This document shows, piece by piece, positions 34,228 to 43,119 of a DNA stretch of 64,000 bases. This DNA is from Chelatococcus reniformis (GTDB taxonomy: Bacteria; Pseudomonadota; Alphaproteobacteria; Rhizobiales; Beijerinckiaceae): assembly GCF_014640075.1 (NCBI RefSeq), contig NZ_BMGG01000004.1, positions 257,048 through 321,047 on the forward strand. The letters run 5' to 3'. The notes beneath the pieces were generated by a model that saw only the letters and a list, made by a program, of their open reading frames with translations, was not told the origin of the DNA and made no database searches. The first letter of the stretch is position 1. Each line of letters begins with the position of its first letter. The position numbers and the translations under genes were made by a program.

Positions 34228-35547
34228 TCACGTCCTGGAACGACCGAAGGCGATGATCATGAGAATGCCCGAGATCACCATGCTGCAGGTGATGGCGTAC
34301 ATGCCCATCACGGCCGAGCCGGTGAGGTCCGTCACGATGCCGAGCATGTAGGGGCTCACGAACCCGCCGAGGTTTCCGAGCGAATTGATCACCGCGAAGG
34401 CGACCGCTGCGGCCGGGCCGATGTAGATCTGGGCCAGGTTGGCCCAGAAGACGGTCGAAGCGGCCAGTATGCCGATCGCGGCGACCGTCAGCCCGAGCAG
34501 GGACAGGCCAGGCCGGTCTGCGAAATAGGCGCTCATCCAGAACCCGATCGAGGTCATGGCGATCGATAGCGTGCGCACGATGCCGCGCCATCCCGCCTTG
34601 TCCGACAGCGGGCCGACGAACACGACCGCGATGGCGGCGGCGAGCCATGGCAACGCCGAGAGCCAGCCGATGGTCATCGTGTCGGAAACGCCGGATTGCT
34701 TGATGAGTTGCGGCAGCCAGAATGCAATGCCGTAATAGCCGATCAAGAGCGTGAAGTAGGCAAGCGACGACACGAGCGTCACGGGCTGGCGGAGGGCATC
34801 CCTATACGAGTGCGCGTGCGCGGACTTGTTCAGATCGAGAATGTTGTTCGCCGCGACGCGCTTCTCCGCCGGCGTCAGCCACTTGGCATCCTGGATGGTG
34901 TTGGCCAGCCCGTACAGGATGACCGGGGCCATGATCATGGTGATCAGTCCCTCGATCATGAACAGCCACTGCCAGCCGGCGTAGCCGGCGGTGCCGTTGA
35001 GCCGGGTGAGGATGAGGCCGGACAGGGGGCCCGACACCACGAATGCCATCGGCGCCGACAGCCAGTACAGGGCGTTGAAGCGACCGCGCTGACTGTTCGG
35101 CACCCACTGCGACAGATACAGCATGACCCCCGGCGCGGCGCCCGCCTCCGCTGCACCGACAATGAAGCGCAGGATGTAGAACCAGGTCGTGTCTTTGACA
35201 AAGGCCAGGGCGAAGGTCGCGAGCCCCCAGGTCAGGACGATCCGGGTGAACCAGACCTTGGCGCCCACCTTCTGCAGCGCGATGTTGCTGGGCACCTCGA
35301 ACAGGAAATAGCCGAGAAAGAAGATGCCGGCGCCGAGCCCGTAGGCCGCATTGCTGAAGCCGAGATCCTGCCGCAGCGCCGCCGCCGCGAATCCGACATT
35401 GGCGCGGTCGATGTTGGCAAAGAAGAAGATGAGAAAAAGGATCGGGCTCAATCGGAGCGCGATCTTTCCGTAGAGGCGCCGATGGTCGACGTCGTCGACG
35501 CCAGCATCGCTCCGCGCCGTCGACATGGTCACGCTGTCCGCCCTCAT
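34228..35547 (-). CDS. MFS transporter, anion:cation symporter (ACS) type
   Basis: 439 residues, 12 predicted membrane segments. ATG at 35547 has GGAGGAGAGCACC upstream. Contains FLIFFFANIDRANVGFAAAALRQDLG, the ACS-family N-terminal motif, FEVPSNIALQKVGAKVW and GAAEAGAAPGVMLYLSQWVP. These carriers import organic acids such as phthalate, tartrate or hydroxylated aromatics. Probably the uptake system for the Baeyer-Villiger/SDR block. A second ACS-type carrier lies at 47101-48432. Confidence 0.9.
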   Translation of the reverse strand: MRADSVTMSTARSDAGVDDVDHRRLYGKIALRLSPILFLIFFFANIDRANVGFAAAALRQDLGFSNAAYGLGAGIFFLGYFLFEVPSNIALQKVGAKVWFTRIVLTWGLATFALAFVKDTTWFYILRFIVGAAEAGAAPGVMLYLSQWVPNSQRGRFNALYWLSAPMAFVVSGPLSGLILTRLNGTAGYAGWQWLFMIEGLITMIMAPVILYGLANTIQDAKWLTPAEKRVAANNILDLNKSAHAHSYRDALRQPVTLVSSLAYFTLLIGYYGIAFWLPQLIKQSGVSDTMTIGWLSALPWLAAAIAVVFVGPLSDKAGWRGIVRTLSIAMTSIGFWMSAYFADRPGLSLLGLTVAAIGILAASTVFWANLAQIYIGPAAAVAFAVINSLGNLGGFVSPYMLGIVTDLTGSAVMGMYAITCSMVISGILMIIAFGRSRT

Positions 35548-35648
35548 GGTGCTCTCCTCCTGCCGTTCTTTTCTTGTGCGGGCGGGCAGCCCCGCCCGGG
35601 CCTTCGCGGAAAATTCCTGAGATCGAAAAGGCCGAAGTGATGCGGCGC

Positions 35649-35753
35649 CTAGAGCATTTCCGTGTTTCTCTGAATCGCGGAGATGCTCTACTTATCTGTT
35701 TTGTCGCCTTTTTTTCACGCGAACCGGCGTCCACTTCGCTCAAAAATGCTCTA
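35649..35753 (-). repeat. Two-hairpin repeat element, copy B (complete)
   Basis: About 105 bp from CTAGAGCATTTC to CAAAAATGCTCTA. First hairpin AGAGCATTTC with GAGATGCTCT (one mismatch); the second arm pair is partly decayed. Located 11 bp after the phosphotransferase stop codon and before the MFS gene. Confidence 0.88.
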
Positions 35754-35764
35754 AGGAGCGCCTT

Positions 35765-36853
35765 TCACTTGAACTCCGGCAGCAGATCCAACGCGCCCCA
35801 GTCCAGCATCGCTGTCGTCGCCCGTCGCAACAGGCCGCGCTTGCGCCGGATCGCCCTCTCGTGCGTATTGAAATGAATGCCGACGATGTGCAGGACCGTG
35901 CAGAAGTCGAAGAGCATTGCCCGGCGATAATCCTCTTCGGCTTGCCTCAGCGAATAGTCGAGGCCGAACGCATTGATGTTCTCGACATAGCGCGCGAGCA
36001 GCGCGCGCTCATGCGCGCGGCGATCCTCGATCTCCATGCTGTGGCTGACGAGGTATTCGAAGTCCCGGATGCCCTTCGACGGACGCGCCGCCTGCCAGTC
36101 GACTGCTACGATCGGATCGCGCCCGCCGAGGTCGAACAGAAGGTTGTCGAGACGCAGATCGCCATGCCCCAGGGTACAGGGCTCGGCATAGAGCCATCGC
36201 TTGAGCGTTTCGAGCGCGGCGAGATAGTCCTCGCGGATCAGGGCGAATTCCTTTGGCACAACGTCGCCGAAATGCTCGTCCATCAGATCCCAGGCGGCGC
36301 CGTATCGGTCCCGACCCGGCAGCCCGAGGGGAGGAAGGTCCACCTCTTGCATCCTGCCCCAATAGGGACCGTGGACCTGGGTCATGAGGTCGATCGCGAG
36401 ACAGGCCTCCTCGACCGTGAGACCGACCGTCTCGTCGCCCGCCCGATAGGTCGGGAAATCCTCCAGGACGAGCGCGAAGAGCTCGCCGCCCGGCGCGATT
36501 TCGCCGAAGTGGCAGGCCGGAGCCTTCACGGCAATCCGGCTCAGGAGGTTCTTGTAGCAATTGATTTCGCGCTCGTAGAGCCCGATCGATGCCGCTGCCT
36601 TGCGCCGCGCGGCGTCGTTCGTCGGGAACTTGACGAAGACGCTTGCCGGGGCGTTCGCGGCACGTAGCGGCGCGGCGTAGTGGAGCGCGAGGCGCGAGGA
36701 TTCGCCCGTCTGCCCGAAGCCGAGGCCGATCGGACGAACCTCGAACCGCTCGACAGCGTCCGACCGCGCGAGCGTACCGTTCGCTCTCAGGATCTCCGTC
36801 AGCCATGACGGCGTGATCTCGGCAGCCGATAGGGGGAAGGACCTGTTCTCCAT
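35765..36853 (-). CDS. APH-family phosphotransferase (small-molecule kinase-like)
   Basis: 362 residues from the ATG at 36853; a TTG at 36859 is possible. Protein-kinase-like fold of the aminoglycoside phosphotransferase/ecdysteroid-kinase-like group: VFVKFPTNDAARRK with the ATP-binding Lys region, LVLEDFPTYRAGD in the hinge, the catalytic loop GHGDLRLDNLLF (Asp and Asn) and the metal-binding VDWQ. Probably phosphorylates a hydroxylated small molecule or hydroxyacyl intermediate. A histidine phosphatase gene lies 33 bp upstream in the same orientation, suggesting reversible phosphorylation of one substrate (inference). Confidence 0.85.
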   Translation of the reverse strand: MENRSFPLSAAEITPSWLTEILRANGTLARSDAVERFEVRPIGLGFGQTGESSRLALHYAAPLRAANAPASVFVKFPTNDAARRKAAASIGLYEREINCYKNLLSRIAVKAPACHFGEIAPGGELFALVLEDFPTYRAGDETVGLTVEEACLAIDLMTQVHGPYWGRMQEVDLPPLGLPGRDRYGAAWDLMDEHFGDVVPKEFALIREDYLAALETLKRWLYAEPCTLGHGDLRLDNLLFDLGGRDPIVAVDWQAARPSKGIRDFEYLVSHSMEIEDRRAHERALLARYVENINAFGLDYSLRQAEEDYRRAMLFDFCTVLHIVGIHFNTHERAIRRKRGLLRRATTAMLDWGALDLLPEFK

Positions 36854-36886
36854 GGTCAATACCTTTGCCAGGGCCGAGGTGGGTTC

Positions 36887-37528
36887 TCAGCAAGTTCGAA
36901 GGGTTGTCGGCGTGGCCGGCTCGAGGCATCTGAGGCGCAGACCATCACCCGTAGTCCCGGTGATCGGGGTGACGGAGCCGTGGTCGAGGGTGAGCGGCGC
37001 GCGGCTGTCGAGGCCGAGGGCCTCGCGCAGGACGATCTTGATCGGCGTGCCGTGGCTGAAGACGGCGACGGTGCGATGCCCCCGGCCCAGAAGGGCGGCC
37101 ACCCCGGACAGGACCGCCGCGCGATAGGCCATCTCGTCGAGGCCGAAGAAGGCGGCGGGCGAGCGGACGAATTCGTCCCACCGATCCGGAAGCTCGGCCC
37201 GGATCGTCTCGGGTGAGCGGTAGCGTTCGGCGTGAAGATCGACTTCGGCGAGGCCCTCGACGATCTCGACCGGGATCGACAGCAGGTCGGACAGGGGCTG
37301 CGCGGTTTCGCGCGCGCGCCGCTGTGGGCTTGCCACGATGCGGTCGATGCCCGCGGCTGCGAGCGCGGCAGCCACCTGCCGAGCGTGGCTGCGCCCGTCG
37401 TCCGCCAGGGGCGGGTCGCCGGGCGCCTGCGGGTGGCCCTCGTGGGGGCGGCAATGTCTGACCAGGAGCAGCAGCGTCTCGTCGGCGCTACCGGCGCTTT
37501 GCCTATCCGAGCGAATGGGTTCGTTCAT
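36887..37528 (-). CDS. Histidine phosphatase-family protein
   Basis: 213 residues from the ATG at 37528. Phosphoglycerate mutase-like fold: LLLLVRHCRPHEGHP with the catalytic His (the usual RHG is RHC here), IVASPQRRARETAQPL, GLAEVDLHAERYRS and the second catalytic His in VAVFSHGTPI. Acts as a phosphatase on small phosphorylated compounds in most branches. Between the Baeyer-Villiger monooxygenase gene and the phosphotransferase gene, both on the same strand. Confidence 0.87.
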   Translation of the reverse strand: MNEPIRSDRQSAGSADETLLLLVRHCRPHEGHPQAPGDPPLADDGRSHARQVAAALAAAGIDRIVASPQRRARETAQPLSDLLSIPVEIVEGLAEVDLHAERYRSPETIRAELPDRWDEFVRSPAAFFGLDEMAYRAAVLSGVAALLGRGHRTVAVFSHGTPIKIVLREALGLDSRAPLTLDHGSVTPITGTTGDGLRLRCLEPATPTTLRTC

Positions 37529-37799
37529 GGCTCTCACTGTCGCGGCTTTCACCGGCCTGAACCTGAACGATTGCGGCGGAGGAGACGGCGATCCGTCTGC
37601 CCGGCCGCCGGAGCGGGCGCGAGACATGCGGCCTCGCCGGCCCTCGTGGCGGCGGCGGCCTGGTCGAGACGGGTCCACCCGAGCCCCAGGCGTCCCAAGG
37701 CGGACAGGATCGCTCGCGCGTCCCTGCGCCGCGTCTCGCGCGTATGATCTCCGGCTGGAGCCGCCGTCCCAGCTCGCCAAGGCGGCGTTGCCCGGTCGT

Positions 37800-39734
37800 T
37801 CAAGAGATGATGCTCGAGATGAAGCCGATGCGGCCGTTCCCGACGGCTTCGCCGTCTGCCCCGACGAGGCCCTCCAGGGCCCCCTTCTCACGCCAGGCCT
37901 GCAGCATGCGAAAGAAGGGGATGGGGCCGTCGCCGTAGCGGCCACCGAAGAAGATCTCTTCTCCCTTCTTCGCCTTGCCTTCGGCGTTGTAGTATCCAGG
38001 TGTGCAGTCCTGATAAAAATCGACGAGCTGAGCGTTGGTCGGCGAGGTTCTGATCAGGTCGACGTATGCGTCCACGGCCTCGGGCGAGGGTTCGACCTGC
38101 GAAATGCCCCGACGACCCATCTCCTTGACGATATAGGAGACATGTTCGCCCTGCTCGTCGAGCAGGTGGACAGCGTTGACTGCTGCGGTGGATTGCTGGT
38201 TTCCTCCCACGAAGAAGCAGTTCGGGAAGCGGTCAGTCGTCAGACCGTGAAGCGTGCGGACGCCGGAGCGCCAGTGCTCGCTTAGCGCAAGCCCCTCGCG
38301 CCCGTGGATTTCGAACCCCGTGAGGCGGGTATAGGTGATGCCGGCCTCGAAGCCGGTGGCGAAGATGAGGCAGTCCGCCCCGTACTCCTGGCCGTTGGCC
38401 ACGACCCCGTCCGCCGTGACCCGTTCGACGCCGCCGCCCCCGGTGTCGACCAGGCGCACATGGGGCAGGTTGAACGTCCCGAGATAATCGTCGTGGAAAC
38501 ATGGCCGCTTGCAGAACCAGCGGTACCAGGGCTTGAGGGCTTCCGCTGTCGCGGCGTCTCCCACCACCTCGTCCACCCGCCCCCGCAAGCGGTTCATGAC
38601 GTCGTAGTCGTAGATCTCGGCCAGATACTTCAGCTCGTCCACCGTCGGTTCACGGCCGAGCCGCTTTGCGACCTCGGCGGCCTTCGGCGGCGTGATCGCC
38701 TCGGTCAGCGCCGTCCATCCATCGCTGACCTCGTCACGATCCTGGCGGATGCCGGAAATGAGCGATTGGAAATTATACCGTCGGGCGCGCTGCCATCCCG
38801 GCACGGACATGTCGACGTAGTCCGGCGGCGTCTCGCGGTTGTCCCGCACGCCGACCGATGACGGCGTGCGCTGAAGAACGATCAGCTCCCTCGCGAATTT
38901 CGCCAGTTCCGGCACCAGCTGGACGGCCGATGCGCCGGTTCCGATCACGGCGACGCGCTTGTCGCGCAGGCCCGTCAGGCCGCCATGAAAGTCGCCCCCG
39001 GTGTAGGCGTAGTCCCAGCGGCTGGAGTGGAAGGCGTGGCCCTTGAACGTTTCGATGCCGGGAATGCCGGGTAGTTTCGGCAGGCTTTGACGTCCGCAGG
39101 CCAGGACGAGGATGTCCGCGGTCAAGCGATCACCGCGATCGGTCTCGACGAGCCAGCGCGCCTCGGCATCGAGCCAGCGTGCGGCGGTGATGGTCGTTTG
39201 AAAGCACGCCTTGTCGTACAAGCCGTAATGCCGACCGATGCGCTGACTGACATTCAGCATCTCGGGAGCATAGGAGTAGCGATGCTTGGGAGGATAGTTG
39301 AGTTCCTCGATCAGCGGCAGATAGATGTGCGCCTCGATATCGCACATGGCGCCGGGGTATCGGTTCCAATACCAGGTGCCACCGAAATCGCCGCCGTTCT
39401 CGATGATCCGGATGTCGGTGCAGCCGGCTTCGCGCAACCGCGCACCCGCCAGAAGGCCGCCGAAGCCTCCACCAGCGACGATGACCTGGCTGTGCTCGGC
39501 AATCGGCGCGCGGGCGAAGTCGGGGTCCACCCACGGATCCTTGTCGAAGTTGGCGAAGCGCCCCTCGACGGGCACGTATTGGCCGTTGCCGCCCGCAACG
39601 ACGCGCTTGTCGCGCTCGCTCACATATTTTGCCTTCAAGGCATCCGGATCGAAATCGCGCGGGCCCGCGATCTTCAATAGTTCGGATTTTGCTGACGTGT
39701 CCATCTTCAACCACAGATCTGGTGTTTCTGGCAT
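37800..39734 (-). CDS. Baeyer-Villiger flavin monooxygenase
   Basis: 644 residues; ATG at 39734 with AGGTGA upstream. Two Rossmann motifs, GGGFGG at 88-93 (FAD) and GTGASA at 265-270 (NADPH), flank the family fingerprint FKGHAFHSSRWDY at 230-242. GTWYWNRYPGAMCDIEAHIY is also diagnostic of the class. The ~85-residue N-terminal extension before the first Rossmann motif is typical of cyclododecanone/steroid-type enzymes. Converts a ketone to an ester or lactone with O2 and NADPH. First enzyme after the SDR in a minus-strand block; an SDR could supply the ketone. Confidence 0.93.
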   Translation of the reverse strand: MPETPDLWLKMDTSAKSELLKIAGPRDFDPDALKAKYVSERDKRVVAGGNGQYVPVEGRFANFDKDPWVDPDFARAPIAEHSQVIVAGGGFGGLLAGARLREAGCTDIRIIENGGDFGGTWYWNRYPGAMCDIEAHIYLPLIEELNYPPKHRYSYAPEMLNVSQRIGRHYGLYDKACFQTTITAARWLDAEARWLVETDRGDRLTADILVLACGRQSLPKLPGIPGIETFKGHAFHSSRWDYAYTGGDFHGGLTGLRDKRVAVIGTGASAVQLVPELAKFARELIVLQRTPSSVGVRDNRETPPDYVDMSVPGWQRARRYNFQSLISGIRQDRDEVSDGWTALTEAITPPKAAEVAKRLGREPTVDELKYLAEIYDYDVMNRLRGRVDEVVGDAATAEALKPWYRWFCKRPCFHDDYLGTFNLPHVRLVDTGGGGVERVTADGVVANGQEYGADCLIFATGFEAGITYTRLTGFEIHGREGLALSEHWRSGVRTLHGLTTDRFPNCFFVGGNQQSTAAVNAVHLLDEQGEHVSYIVKEMGRRGISQVEPSPEAVDAYVDLIRTSPTNAQLVDFYQDCTPGYYNAEGKAKKGEEIFFGGRYGDGPIPFFRMLQAWREKGALEGLVGADGEAVGNGRIGFISSIIS

Positions 39735-40054
39735 GTCACCTGTGCCGCCGATCGAAAGTCGACAGCGCTACAGGTCCATCATTCTGGCTAACAAAATATC
39801 CATGTTTAAATCAATGAATTGTAGACTATCGATGATAGTTATTGCAGATGAAATTTTACTTGCTTGAGATGTCGCCTTTCCATTTTCAGCCACGATTGAC
39901 GCGCGGCCGCGAAGCCGACGGACATCTTCTCCGTAAAGACGTTCCGTTCAGCCCTGATGGCCGCCTAAGCCTCCGGCGGCGGTGACGCGCTGTTCGCGTT
40001 CGCGGGACCGCTGCGGCGGGCCGCGCCGCAGCCGAGCCGACGTCGTGCGCCCGA
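39735..40054. other. Promoter region of the Baeyer-Villiger monooxygenase gene
   Basis: 320 bp between the SDR stop and the monooxygenase start. 39765-39870 is AT-rich and carries the palindrome at 39825. The right part (39890-40040) is GC-rich with no recognisable element. Confidence 0.55.
39825..39839. promoter_or_regulatory. 15-bp palindrome ACTATC-GAT-GATAGT, candidate operator
   Basis: Perfect 6-3-6 palindrome 91 bp upstream of the monooxygenase start in an AT-rich segment. The 6-3-6 geometry equals that of the IclR operator at 32999, and an IclR gene (41334) is close, so it may be an IclR-class site for another family member. Confidence 0.5.
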
Positions 40055-40819
40055 TCAGTAGGTGGAACGTCCACCAGAGAGGTCGAATGTCATCCCTGTC
40101 GTGAAGGAGCACGCGCCAGAGCAAAGCCAGGCAGCCATCTCGCCGAATTCATCGGGCTGCCCGAGCCGCCCCATCGGGACCTTTGCCTGCATGGCGGCGA
40201 TCATGCTCGGATCCGCATCACTGGTTTGGCGCAGCATCGGCGTATCGAAGACCGTCGGCGCGATGCTGTTGACGAGTACACCCGACGTGGCCAGCTCTTT
40301 TCCGAGGCACTTCACGTAGCCGATCACGCCGGCCTTCGAGGCCACGTACGCGCTCTGGAGGGCATTTCCCTCTTTGCCGGCGACGGAGGAGACGATCACG
40401 ACACGTCCCCAGCCGGCTTGGACCATCGCGGGAACCAGGGCACGGCAGGTCAGGTGAACGCCGGTCAGATTGATATCGAGGACACGCTGCCAGTCGTCGA
40501 GCGCATAGTCCGCGAAAGGAACGACCGGACCGGGCACGGCGGCCGCAGCGACGAGCGCGGCAGGATCCCCGAGTTCGGCTCGCGTGCGCTGGCTCGCCCT
40601 CTCGACGGAGTTCACGTCGGAGACATCGACCCGACAGGCGAGGACAGGGCCGGCAGCGGCGAGCGCCGCGGTCGTTCGTTCAAGAGCGGCGGCGCTGTGA
40701 TCCCAGATCGCGACGGCGAAGCCGCGCTCCAACAGCTTGCGCACGGCGGCGAGGCCAAGGCCGCTCGCTCCGCCCGTGACCACGGCCACCTGGGTACTGC
40801 CCCCGCCTGCACCCTGCAT
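40055..40819 (-). CDS. Short-chain dehydrogenase/reductase (SDR)
   Basis: 254 residues from the ATG at 40819 (GGGGAAAGC upstream). Classical SDR: cofactor motif TGGASGLGLA, catalytic Ser in VIVSSVAGKEG and Tyr-x-x-x-Lys in YVASK, C-terminal FDLSGGRSTY. Oxidises or reduces a hydroxyl/ketone with NAD(P). Immediately upstream of the Baeyer-Villiger gene on the same strand, so an alcohol-to-ketone step feeding that enzyme is a reasonable guess. Confidence 0.9.
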   Translation of the reverse strand: MQGAGGGSTQVAVVTGGASGLGLAAVRKLLERGFAVAIWDHSAAALERTTAALAAAGPVLACRVDVSDVNSVERASQRTRAELGDPAALVAAAAVPGPVVPFADYALDDWQRVLDINLTGVHLTCRALVPAMVQAGWGRVVIVSSVAGKEGNALQSAYVASKAGVIGYVKCLGKELATSGVLVNSIAPTVFDTPMLRQTSDADPSMIAAMQAKVPMGRLGQPDEFGEMAAWLCSGACSFTTGMTFDLSGGRSTY

Positions 40820-41333
40820 CGCGCTTTCCCCGCCTGTCGTTGATGGCACCGGATGGTTCATACGCAAATGGCATCCGTATTAAGCAATAGAATTCCAACA
40901 ACTCACGGATCTGTCAAGGCGATCGCGACGCGCGCGCCCGCCGCGGTCCATCTCGCTGTTAATCGCAGCGTCCGTGGGCGAGAGTGACTTATCCACGGCG
41001 GGCCGTTTGAGCGCACGCAGGCGGAGGCCGAGAGCCGCTCGCGATCCCGGACGTGCGCACGAACGCGGATTCAGGATAGTTGGGTGCATAATATGCAAGG
41101 TACATCCGATTTATGAACGTGCGAGGCTTGTCGGAGGCGCGGTTGTTCCCTCTAATAGCAGGAGGCCAACCGTTAGCTCGCGCCGGGCCGCGTGCGCCGA
41201 GGCGCCGGACCCCCTCGGGCGGGGACGCGCAGGCCGAGCGATGCGCCTCGGACGAGAGACCGATTGCGCAAGGGCCGTCTCCTCGGGAATAAGAGTGTTG
41301 CTCCCGCCACCGCCCGAGGTGATTCAAAAAGCC
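40820..41333. other. Divergent regulatory region between SDR and IclR regulator 3
   Basis: 514 bp. Left end (40861-40915) is AT-richer and probably carries the SDR promoter. The palindrome at 41085 sits near the centre. A GC-rich open frame covers 40974-41333 in phase with the regulator, but the proline/arginine-rich translation is not protein-like. Confidence 0.5.
41085..41097. promoter_or_regulatory. 13-bp palindrome TGCATA-A-TATGCA
   Basis: Perfect inverted repeat about 240 bp before the regulator start and 265 bp before the divergent SDR start, within the only AT-rich stretch there. Candidate binding site for IclR regulator 3. Confidence 0.4.
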
Positions 41334-42272
41334 ATGGCCCCCACGAGCCGCCGCAGCGATCACAGGTCAAAGCCAATCCGCCGGGCAACAGCCTTGCGCG
41401 AACGGGAGGAGGACGCCTCCGAGCTCGCTACCGAGGCCGCGAGCGATGCGGCAGCCGACTATCCCATCAAGTCGGTGCGGAAGGCGATCGCCATCCTGAA
41501 CGCGCTGTCGCAAGCCCGCCGTCCTTTGCGCATCAGCGAACTGGCCGGCCGGCTTCAGATGTCGGTGAGCGCCACCTCGCGCCTCATGACGACATTGTCG
41601 AGCGGTGGGCTCACCTATCAGGATGAGGAAACGGGGCGCTGCTACCTCGGCCTCGGCCTTACGGTGCTGGGATCGGATGCCCTCGGTCGGCGCGAGCTCG
41701 ACCACCTCGCCATTCCGGTCCTCGATGAACTGGTGGGCCGGCTCGATTGCTACGTGAGCCTGAGCCGGCTGGAACGGGGGAGGGTGGTCATCATGCGGGC
41801 GCGCGCCACGTCCTTCAGCCCCCGCGACCTCTCCCTCTTCTCGGTGGTTCCGATGCATGCCTGCGCGCCGGGCAAAGTGCTGGCGAGTGCGCTGGGCGAG
41901 GAGAGCATCCGTGCCATCCTGGCCGAGCAGGGGCTGGATCCCTTCACCGCCAACACGTTGACCTGCGTCGACGCGTTTCTGTCGGAGGTCGAGGCGTTCC
42001 GAAGCTGTGGCTTCGCGCTCGACAACGAAGAGATCGCCTACGGCCTGCGCCATGTCGCCACCCCGATCTACGACGAGGCGGGCCGAGTGGTCGCTGCGAT
42101 TTCGGCGGGCGGACGCTTGCCGGAACTTCCTCTCGAGAACATGGGAGCGCTGCTTCGAACGCTTCACCTCGGATGCCTGCGGATCTCGCGGGAGCTCGGG
42201 TTCCGAGGGACGCCGCCGCTCGATCTGGGTCGCTTCGCGGTTCAGGACGGGACACCGGGCGGCGATGCTTGA
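41334..42272 (+). CDS. IclR-family transcriptional regulator 3
   Basis: 312 residues from the ATG at 41334; an in-frame GTG lies five codons upstream at 41319. A basic/acidic low-complexity N-terminal ~45 residues, then KSVRKAIAILNALSQARRPLRISELAGRLQMSVSATSRLMTTL as helix-turn-helix, and an effector domain (DCYVSLSRLERGRVVIM, VVPMHACAPGKVLASALGEE, VATPIYDEAGRVVAAISAGGRLPEL). Same subfamily as IclR regulator 2. It is divergent from the SDR/Baeyer-Villiger block and is its likely regulator. Confidence 0.9.
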   Translation: MAPTSRRSDHRSKPIRRATALREREEDASELATEAASDAAADYPIKSVRKAIAILNALSQARRPLRISELAGRLQMSVSATSRLMTTLSSGGLTYQDEETGRCYLGLGLTVLGSDALGRRELDHLAIPVLDELVGRLDCYVSLSRLERGRVVIMRARATSFSPRDLSLFSVVPMHACAPGKVLASALGEESIRAILAEQGLDPFTANTLTCVDAFLSEVEAFRSCGFALDNEEIAYGLRHVATPIYDEAGRVVAAISAGGRLPELPLENMGALLRTLHLGCLRISRELGFRGTPPLDLGRFAVQDGTPGGDA

Positions 42273-42295
42273 GGCGTTCCGTCCTCGAAGGGGGG

Positions 42296-42318
42296 CACTT
42301 CGCTCGAGAACGCTCCTA
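42296..42318 (-). repeat. Two-hairpin repeat element, copy D (3' remnant)
   Basis: CACTTCGCTCGAGAACGCTCCTA resembles the last 23 bp of the complete element with two base differences, including an extra C. On the minus strand it begins with the TAG stop codon of the SDR gene at 42316. Confidence 0.55.
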
Positions 42319-43119
42319 GGCGGCGGCCAGCACGCTGCCGCCGCAGACGGAGATGCACTGGCCGGTCACGTATCGCGACAAGTCGGTGACGAGGAATTCG
42401 ACCACCAGGGCGCAGTCCTCCGGGGTGCCGTAGCGGCCAAGCGGGATGTGGCCGCTCTCGCTCTCGCGGCCGATGCCGCGCGCCTCCGATTGCACCTTGA
42501 CGCGCGAGGACCAGATCACGCCGGGCGCGATGCAGTTGGCCCGGATGCCGTGCGGCCCGAGTTCGGCCGCCAGGCTGCGGGTGAAATGGGTCACGGCCGC
42601 CTTGGCGGCTCCATAGCCGGCCATGGCTCCCCGCGCCGCGGTCGTCCGCGCCGCGGCCGATGAGACGTTGACGATGCAGCCGCTCTCCTGCCGCGTCATC
42701 ACCGGGGCGGCTGCGCGGCAGCAGTGCACCATGGTCAGGACATTGGCGTCGAACAGCGTGCGCATCTCCTCGTCGGACATCTGCGACGGGCGGCTGCGCT
42801 CGATCGGCGTGATCAACCCGCCGGCATTGTTGACCAGGATGTCGAGGCGCCCGAGTTCGGCCCCGCAGCGCGCGACCATGGCCTCGGCTGCGCCGGGGGC
42901 GGCGAGGTCGGCTTCGACCTCGACGCTCCTACGGCCCATCTGGACGATCTCGCGCCCGACCGACTCGGCGCCAAGCACCTCGCCGAAGCGCGTGGCGGCT
43001 GCAAAGTCGGCGTCGGCAGCGAGCACGTCGGCACCGAGCCCAGCCAGATGGAGCGCGATCGCGCGGCCGATGCCCCGCGCCGCGCCGGTCACGATTGCGA
43101 CTTTTCCGTTGAGCTTCAT
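42316..43119 (-). CDS. Short-chain dehydrogenase/reductase (SDR)
   Basis: 267 residues, ATG at 43119. Classical SDR: TGAARGIGRA near the N-terminus, NNAGG in the NNAG position, catalytic Ser in NVSSAAAR and YGAAK as Tyr-x-x-x-Lys. C-terminal SRYVTGQCISVCGGSVLAAA resembles 3-oxoacyl-ACP reductase-like enzymes. Convergent with IclR regulator 3; its stop codon is part of a repeat remnant. Substrate unknown. Confidence 0.9.
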   Translation of the reverse strand: MKLNGKVAIVTGAARGIGRAIALHLAGLGADVLAADADFAAATRFGEVLGAESVGREIVQMGRRSVEVEADLAAPGAAEAMVARCGAELGRLDILVNNAGGLITPIERSRPSQMSDEEMRTLFDANVLTMVHCCRAAAPVMTRQESGCIVNVSSAAARTTAARGAMAGYGAAKAAVTHFTRSLAAELGPHGIRANCIAPGVIWSSRVKVQSEARGIGRESESGHIPLGRYGTPEDCALVVEFLVTDLSRYVTGQCISVCGGSVLAAA

